Origin: Gammaproteobacteria bacterium
GTDB lineage: Bacteria; Pseudomonadota; Gammaproteobacteria; Thiohalomonadales; Thiohalomonadaceae
Assembly (NCBI GenBank): GCA_026196575.1
Contig: JAPHSX010000003.1
Location: forward strand, 1 to 64,000
Length of the DNA: 64,000 nucleotides
Direction of reading: 5' to 3'
Positions 59,077 through 64,000 of the stretch are shown in pieces; positions within the stretch are counted from its first letter, which is position 1, and the number at the start of each line of letters is the position of its first letter. The notes under the pieces are model-generated. The model saw nothing but the letters and a program-made list of their open reading frames with translations, was not told the origin of the DNA and did not search any database. The position numbers and the translations under genes were made by a program.

Positions 59077-59951
59077 CGGGTAAAGTGTACCTGGCGGGTA
59101 GTGGTCTCCGGCTGCAGGGTGATGTGGTCGATGCCGTAGTGTTGTTGCAGCAAGATGCGCTGGTCGGCAAGGACGGTGTCCCAGTGGCTGAGCTCTTCCA
59201 GCACGATGTGGGCGGAGAGGGCGAGGTGGCGCGAGGAGAGCGACCAGATGTGCAGGTCGTGCACCGACAACACCCCGGGCCGGGCTGCCATCTTGTTGCC
59301 GATGGCGTTGAGCGACAGCCCCAGCGGTACACCCTCCATCAGTCCATGCAGCGCCTCGCGCAACAGCCGCAGGGCGGAGTAGAGAATAAACGCCACGATG
59401 AGCAGCGATAGCAGCGGATCGATCAGGGTCCAGCCGGTGAAGACGATAATCAGCCCCGAGAGCAGTGCGGCGATGGAGGCCAGCAGGTCACTCATCACAT
59501 GCAGCGCGGCGGCGCGCCGGTTCAGATCGTTGGCGCCGTGCCCCAGCAGATAGAGCACCAGCACGTTGAGCAGCAGGCCGATAAAGGCCACCACGGAGAC
59601 CGCCTCGCCCTTTACCGCCAGCGGTTGCTGCAACCGCTCCACCGCGTGGATGGCAACCAGACTCACTACCACCAGCATCAACAGACCATTGATCAGGGCG
59701 GCGATAAATTCTGCGCGCCCCAGGCCGTAGGAGTGGCGCGCGTCGGGCGCGCGTTGTGCCAGCCAGGCGCCGAGCGCGGCGATCAGCAGGGCGCTGGTAT
59801 CGGCCAGCATGTGCCCGGCATCGCTCAGCAGCGCCAGGGAGTTGGCCCACCAGCCGGTGCCGGCCTCAATGGCCGCGTAGCCAAGGGTGATGGCCGCAGC
59901 AAAATAGAGGCCGCGCTCGCCGTTGTGGGTATGGTTGTGGTTGTGTGTCAT
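59073..59951 (-). CDS. Cation diffusion facilitator (zinc transporter, ZitB-like)
   Basis: Zn2+/H+ antiporter of 292 residues. The N-terminal MTHNHNHTHNGERG is a cytoplasmic His patch. Six membrane segments follow, with the metal-site motifs SDAGHMLADTSALL and HVMSDLLAS (HxxxD pairs), and a C-terminal cytoplasmic domain ending in TLQPETTTRQVHF. It starts 42 bases after the arsJ stop and may be read from the ars operon, which would give joint arsenic and zinc resistance. Confidence 0.93.
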   Translation of the reverse strand: MTHNHNHTHNGERGLYFAAAITLGYAAIEAGTGWWANSLALLSDAGHMLADTSALLIAALGAWLAQRAPDARHSYGLGRAEFIAALINGLLMLVVVSLVAIHAVERLQQPLAVKGEAVSVVAFIGLLLNVLVLYLLGHGANDLNRRAAALHVMSDLLASIAALLSGLIIVFTGWTLIDPLLSLLIVAFILYSALRLLREALHGLMEGVPLGLSLNAIGNKMAARPGVLSVHDLHIWSLSSRHLALSAHIVLEELSHWDTVLADQRILLQQHYGIDHITLQPETTTRQVHFTR

Positions 59952-59993
59952 GCGCCTCTCCTGGTCTCGTTCGTCAAATATGACAGGTTCCGG

Positions 59994-61235
59994 TCAGCGC
60001 GGCTCATCGGATATTGCGAGTGGCGTTGCCATCAGCGGCGTCACCGCCGTCGGCAGGGCAAAGGAGAGCAGGGCGGCGGCCAGCACGAAGGCGGTGGAGA
60101 ACCAGAGACACCCCTCCAGCCCATAGGCCTGATAGGCCCAGCCGGAGAGCACTGTTCCCGCCAGTCGGCCCCCTGCGTTGGCCATGTAGTAGAAGCCGAC
60201 GTTCATCGCCACCCTGTCGTGATCCGACCAGGCGAGAATGAGATAGGAGTGCACTGCCGAGTTGATGGCGAAGACCACGCCGAACAGTGTGAGCCCGGTG
60301 ATCACCACCGCATCGGCGGGCCAGCCCTGCTGCAAGCCGATGGCGATGCCAGCGGGAAAGAGCGCCAGCACCATGGCCCACAGCCGGGCCGTGCCGCCCC
60401 CCGGACCGGTGCCATGGTGGCTGCGGCGCAGCAGGCGCGGCGCCAGCGCCTGCACCCCGCCATAGCCGATGACCCACAGCGCGAGGAAGGCGCCCACCTC
60501 GGTGAACGACCAGCCGAGCACCTCGTAGAGAAAGAGCGGCAGCCCCACCACGAACCAGAGATCGCGCGAGCCGAAGAGAAAGAAGCGGGCCGCCGAAAGC
60601 CAATTGATCGCGGGAATATTTGAAAATACCTGGGTGAATCTAGGCTTCGATTTCATCTTGCCGACGCCGGAGGGGAGCAGCAGTGCGGTGATTAGCAGCA
60701 CTGCCGCCAGTATCCCCGCCAGTAGCGTCAGCGCACCGCGAAAACCGAGCCACTCCAGCAGCGCCGCGCCAATGAAAAATCCGGCGCCCTTGAGCGCGTT
60801 TTTCGAACCGGTGAGCAGCGCCACCCAGTGGAACAGGGTCGACTCCCGGCCATCCTGCACCATGCCCTTCACCGACGCCTTGGCCGACATCTTGTTCAGG
60901 TCCTTGGCGATGCCGGAGAGCGCCTGCGCCGCCATCACATAGGGCACCGAGAGCCAGTTATCGGGCACGGTGAGCAACAGCAGCGCCATCACCTGCATCC
61001 CCATGCCGATGTGCATGGTCAGATTCAGCCCGATGCGCGCCCCCAGCCAGCCGCCCACCAGATTGGTGACGATGCCGAAGAACTCGTAAAAGAGAAAGAG
61101 CATCGCCACCTCGAACGGCGAGTAGCCGAGCAGGTGAAAGTAGAGCACCACCAGCATGCGGATGGCGCCGTCGGTAATGGTGAAGGACCAATAGCCACCG
61201 GTGACGATAAGGTAGTTACGCAGCCCCTGATCCAC
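59994..61235 (-). CDS. arsJ: Organoarsenical efflux MFS permease ArsJ
   Basis: Exports 1-arseno-3-phosphoglycerate made by the neighbouring GAPDH. The 413-residue product has about 12 membrane segments and the ArsJ hallmarks TGGYWSFTITDGAIRML and SGIAKDLNKMSAKASVKG. The likely start is GTG at 61235, 2 bases after the GAPDH stop, with GGAG upstream; the frame is open further inside GAPDH. The pairing with GAPDH and arsR is diagnostic of this arsenate-resistance route. Confidence 0.92.
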   Translation of the reverse strand: MDQGLRNYLIVTGGYWSFTITDGAIRMLVVLYFHLLGYSPFEVAMLFLFYEFFGIVTNLVGGWLGARIGLNLTMHIGMGMQVMALLLLTVPDNWLSVPYVMAAQALSGIAKDLNKMSAKASVKGMVQDGRESTLFHWVALLTGSKNALKGAGFFIGAALLEWLGFRGALTLLAGILAAVLLITALLLPSGVGKMKSKPRFTQVFSNIPAINWLSAARFFLFGSRDLWFVVGLPLFLYEVLGWSFTEVGAFLALWVIGYGGVQALAPRLLRRSHHGTGPGGGTARLWAMVLALFPAGIAIGLQQGWPADAVVITGLTLFGVVFAINSAVHSYLILAWSDHDRVAMNVGFYYMANAGGRLAGTVLSGWAYQAYGLEGCLWFSTAFVLAAALLSFALPTAVTPLMATPLAISDEPR

Positions 61236-61237
61236 CG

Positions 61238-62239
61238 CTACAGGCTCCGCGCTACCTTGGCGGCCAGCTCCATCAGGCGGTTCACATAACCCCACTCGTT
61301 GTCGTACCAGGCGTAGACTTTCACCTGGGTGTTGTCGATCACCAGGGTGGAGAGGGCGTCGACGATGCTGGAGCGCGGGTCGTTGATATAGTCGATGGAG
61401 ACCAGCGGACGTTCCTCATAACCGAGGATGCCCTTGAGTTCGCCCGCGGCGGCCTCGCGAAAGTAGCCGTTGATCTCCTCGGCGGTTACCGGTCGGGACG
61501 CCTCGAAGACGAAGTCGGTGAGCGAGGCGTTGAGCAGCGGCACGCGCACCGCATGGCCGTTGAGCTTGCCGCCAAGCTCGGGGAAGATTTTGCTGATCGC
61601 CCTGGCCGAGCCGGTGGTGGTGGGGATGAGCGACTGGCCACAGGCGCGGGCACGGCGTAGATCCTTGTGCCCCTTGTCGACGATGGTCTGGGTGTTGGTG
61701 ATGTTATGCAGGGTGGTCATGCAGCCATGCACGATGCCCACCTTTTCGTGCATCACCTTTACCACCGGGGCGAGGCAGTTGGTGGTGCAGGAGGCGGCGG
61801 TGAGCAGGTGGTGTTGCGCCGGGTCGTACTGATCATCGTTGATGCCGTAGACGATGTTGAGCGCCCCCTCGGTGGGGGCGGCGACGATCACCTTCTTTAC
61901 GCCTTGGTCAAAATAGGACTGTAGCGTCTCCGGCTTTTTGTGGTGCTTACCGGTCGCCTCGATGACGATGTCACAGTCCGACCAGTCGCCCTCGGCAATG
62001 GCGGCGTGACGGCTGTAGTTGATTCTCTTGTCGTCAATCACGATGGCACTGCCATCGGCATTGCACTCATGATTCCAGGTGCCATGCACCGAATCGAACC
62101 TGAGCAGGTGGGCCGAGCAGGCCGCATCGCAGGCGATCTCGTTGATGCGCACGATCTCGTAGTCCGGGATCGCCCACCCGGTGCGCAGAGCGAGCCGCCC
62201 CATGCGGCCAAAACCGTTAATGCCCAGCTTGATGGCCAT
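61238..62239 (-). CDS. Arsenate-resistance glyceraldehyde-3-phosphate dehydrogenase
   Basis: Uses arsenate in place of phosphate to make 1-arseno-3-phosphoglycerate, the substrate of ArsJ. The 333-residue product has the NAD-binding [14 protein letters not shown] and the catalytic ASCTTNC. It is a GAPDH of standard length. The position between arsR and arsJ makes the detoxifying role far more likely than glycolysis, although activity with phosphate is also expected. Confidence 0.9.
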   Translation of the reverse strand: MAIKLGINGFGRMGRLALRTGWAIPDYEIVRINEIACDAACSAHLLRFDSVHGTWNHECNADGSAIVIDDKRINYSRHAAIAEGDWSDCDIVIEATGKHHKKPETLQSYFDQGVKKVIVAAPTEGALNIVYGINDDQYDPAQHHLLTAASCTTNCLAPVVKVMHEKVGIVHGCMTTLHNITNTQTIVDKGHKDLRRARACGQSLIPTTTGSARAISKIFPELGGKLNGHAVRVPLLNASLTDFVFEASRPVTAEEINGYFREAAAGELKGILGYEERPLVSIDYINDPRSSIVDALSTLVIDNTQVKVYAWYDNEWGYVNRLMELAAKVARSL

Positions 62240-62310
62240 CGTGTAACTCCTCTGTGTGTGGCGATGTGATTGGGGCGATGCCCTGTGTGGTGGTGTGCCG
62301 GGTGAGACCC

Positions 62311-62658
62311 TCAGGTGCTACAGATCCCGCCGGGGCGATTGGGCATCTCGGCCAGGGCGCGGGCATCCTGCACAAAGGGTGTCTGTTGCCGTGTGCCCAG
62401 GGTGGTGGCGGTGATCACCTCGCGTGCCCACGCCGGCAGCTCATCGCGCAGGCGGTAGTGGATCCACAGTCCCTCCTTGCGATCGGTCACGACACCCGCC
62501 TTGCGCAGCGCGGCCAGGTGGTGCGATACCTTGGGCTGGGGCAGGGCCAGTGCGTGAGTCAGCTCACAGACGCAGAGTTCATTGTAACGGGACAGCAATA
62601 CCACACAGCGTAGGCGGGTGGGGTCGCTGAGCGCCTTGAACAAAGCGGGGGCATCCAT
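62311..62658 (-). CDS. arsR: ArsR-family arsenite-sensing repressor
   Basis: Winged-helix repressor of 115 residues. The [11 protein letters not shown] stretch at residues 27-37 is the classic As(III) site (Cys29, Cys31); Cys18 could be an additional ligand, and the third classic cysteine is not obvious. DNA-binding helices include [17 protein letters not shown]. It is the first gene of the ars operon, and an 8-bp palindrome at 62683-62707 is its likely operator. Confidence 0.93.
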   Translation of the reverse strand: MDAPALFKALSDPTRLRCVVLLSRYNELCVCELTHALALPQPKVSHHLAALRKAGVVTDRKEGLWIHYRLRDELPAWAREVITATTLGTRQQTPFVQDARALAEMPNRPGGICST

Positions 62659-62682
62659 ATTTATCTCTCTCTATATCTAGAC

Positions 62683-62707
62683 AGATAGATGTACTGTATA
62701 TCTATCT
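62683..62707. promoter_or_regulatory. ArsR operator palindrome
   Basis: AGATAGAT (62683-62690) and ATCTATCT (62700-62707) are perfect inverted repeats separated by 9 bases, 24 bases before the arsR start codon. The AT-rich dyad, size and position fit an ArsR-family operator. Confidence 0.7.
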
Positions 62708-62767
62708 TTCTCGATATGACAAGCGCCATGGCACTTCCCTACGGCGCTGACACCCCTCGAGTCAAAC

Positions 62768-62831
62768 CGGAGCGGTCTGCGACCGCGAATAAATTTGCCA
62801 CCACGGTTCGCGACTGAAGTCGCTCCTACGG
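62768..62831. repeat. Extragenic palindrome (REP-like), copy 3
   Basis: CCGGAGCGGTCTGCGACCGCGAAT pairs imperfectly with GGTTCGCGACTGAAGTCGCTCCTACGG around a short loop. It belongs to the same family as 1-57 and 33441-33510. It lies between arsR and the DASS transporter. Confidence 0.7.
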
Positions 62832-62884
62832 ACCAATACCCGCGGGCACTTACAGTGATTTTGCCCTGTGGTGTGGCTACCGGG

Positions 62885-64000
62885 TTACAGGTCGTACAGC
62901 AGCGGCAGCAACCAGGAGAGTGCCAACCAGACGATGAGCGTCAGCGGGATGCCGACGCGCAGGAAGTCGCTAAACCGGTAGCCCCCCGCATTCATCACCA
63001 GCAGGTTGGTCTTGTAGGCCATGGGGGTGGCGTAGCTCATGTTGGCGCCGAACAACACCGCCAGCACGAAGGGCTCGGCGGGCAGCCCCAGTTGCCGCGC
63101 GATGCCGATGGCGATGGGGGTGCCGATCACCGCGGCGGCGTTGTTGGAGACGATGTTGGTGAGGATGGCCATCAGCAGCATCAGGCCGCTGAGCATCACC
63201 GTGGGTGAGCTACCTGCACTCAGGCTGACAAAGAGCTGCGCCAGATAGTCGGCGCTGCCGGTGTGCAGCAGCGCCGAGCCCAGGGCCAGACTCGCCACCA
63301 CGATCAGGATCACCGGGGTGCTGAGTGCCTGCGCCGCATCGCGCCAGCTCAGGCAGCGGGTGAGAATCATCAGCAGCACGCCGCAAACTGCGCTGATGGC
63401 GATCGGCAGCAGGCCGAAGGCGGCCACCACCACAATGGCCGCCATGATCAGCAGCGCCAGCGGGGCATAGCGGGTGGAGGGGAGGTTACTGGTGGCATCG
63501 AGCACCAGCAGCTCGCCACTGCGCTTGAGCTCGGCGATCTGCTCGCGCTGGCCCTGCACCAGCAACACATCTCCAACCTTAAGGGTGACATCGCCCACCT
63601 CCGCCCGCAGCACTGGCGTTGCCGTGCCGGCGCGGTGCAGCGCCAGCGTCATCAGCTGGTAATAGTCGGCAAAGCGTAGGTGCGACAGGGTTGAACCCTC
63701 CAGGCGCGAGCCCTGGGTGACGACGATCTCCGCCAGTTGTTGGCCCTCGTCGTGCAGCGGGTGCTCCTCGTCTACCGCTGTCCCGCCGGTGTAGAGCCGT
63801 GCCCCCAGCACCGCCTCCATCTCCTTGAGTTTGTCTGGCGTATCTTTCACGCTCAGCCGGTCACCGGGCTTGATCACCACATCGGGCAAGGGGGTCAGGG
63901 CGATATTCTCGCCACGGTAGATCTGTGCCACCCGCAGCGCACCGCCGGCCTTTTCGTTGAGTTCGGCCAGGGTCTTGCCCGCAGCAGGACTCTCCTCGTC
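62885..64000 (-). CDS. DASS/SLC13-type anion transporter with RCK_C domains, 5' end missing
   Basis: Inner membrane transporter, partial: the frame is open through the right edge of the window, so the N-terminus is missing. The visible 371 residues start with two RCK_C (TrkA-C) regulatory domains in the cytoplasmic loop, followed by about seven membrane segments with the family motif TNIVSNNAAAVIGTPIAIGIA. The substrate may be sulfate, dicarboxylate or another anion. A GTG at 63931 is only an internal codon. Confidence 0.85.
   Translation of the reverse strand, partial: DEESPAAGKTLAELNEKAGGALRVAQIYRGENIALTPLPDVVIKPGDRLSVKDTPDKLKEMEAVLGARLYTGGTAVDEEHPLHDEGQQLAEIVVTQGSRLEGSTLSHLRFADYYQLMTLALHRAGTATPVLRAEVGDVTLKVGDVLLVQGQREQIAELKRSGELLVLDATSNLPSTRYAPLALLIMAAIVVVAAFGLLPIAISAVCGVLLMILTRCLSWRDAAQALSTPVILIVVASLALGSALLHTGSADYLAQLFVSLSAGSSPTVMLSGLMLLMAILTNIVSNNAAAVIGTPIAIGIARQLGLPAEPFVLAVLFGANMSYATPMAYKTNLLVMNAGGYRFSDFLRVGIPLTLIVWLALSWLLPLLYDL

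Overview
The window looks like chromosomal DNA of a GC-rich gammaproteobacterium with a sulfur- and hydrogen-oxidising lifestyle. Evidence for this: a flavocytochrome c sulfide dehydrogenase pair (fccAB), several periplasmic c-type cytochromes, a [NiFe]-hydrogenase with a full hyp maturation set, Omp85- and FadL-type outer membrane proteins, OmpR/EnvZ, and dispersed gammaproteobacterial-style extragenic palindromes. No rRNA, tRNA, CRISPR array, transposase or phage gene was recognised. Gene density is high and almost every gap is under 300 bases.

Layout. 1-4747: leuA, a family 4 uracil-DNA glycosylase, rimI and prfC. 4861-7921: two paralogous tetraheme cytochromes and a diguanylate cyclase, on the plus strand. 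7918-9614: an ABC exporter on the minus strand. 9843-12241: a DUF898 membrane protein and an M48 protease. 12403-14300: fccAB with a promoter and a terminator. 14416-18246: a PreP-like M16C protease and a TatD nuclease, divergent. 18340-21133: a small secreted Arg/Thr-rich protein and an ECF sigma factor operon. 21177-26566: a UMF1-type transporter, DUF2339 and DUF3999 proteins. 26640-30457: tcdA, an Omp85-like protein, a DUF523/DUF1722 protein and rsuA. 30565-35665: envZ/ompR, divergent from two monoheme cytochromes, a FadL-type porin and a DUF2892 protein. 35756-37816: a zinc-sensing (CZB-PAS-GGDEF) diguanylate cyclase, YcgN and a small unknown protein. 37882-42392: late cobalamin genes cobQ, cbiB, cobD and btuF.

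42534-56349 is the hydrogenase region. A ferredoxin-reductase-like protein faces the minus-strand operon hypA-hypB-hypF-hypC-hypD-hypE-hypX. Divergent from hypA are the hydrogenase large subunit, the small subunit, a methyl-accepting chemotaxis protein with two periplasmic heme motifs, and hupE (nickel uptake). The hydrogenase is unusual: the large gene precedes the small gene, the large subunit stops exactly at its last metal-ligand histidine so no maturation protease is needed, the medial cluster has a Pro-to-Cys change, and no cytochrome b gene is present. With the diheme chemoreceptor next to it, this is the best candidate in the window for an undescribed system: a periplasmic hydrogenase that feeds a heme-based chemotaxis receptor.

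56718-64000: a SulP transporter with a universal stress protein, a CDF zinc transporter, an arsenate operon (arsR, GAPDH, arsJ) with a clear operator, and a DASS-type transporter cut by the window edge.

Two genes appear to start at very rare codons. The ECF sigma factor has a CTG start and the ferredoxin-reductase-like gene has an ATA start. In both, a strong Shine-Dalgarno sequence sits at ideal spacing and no usual start codon is available.
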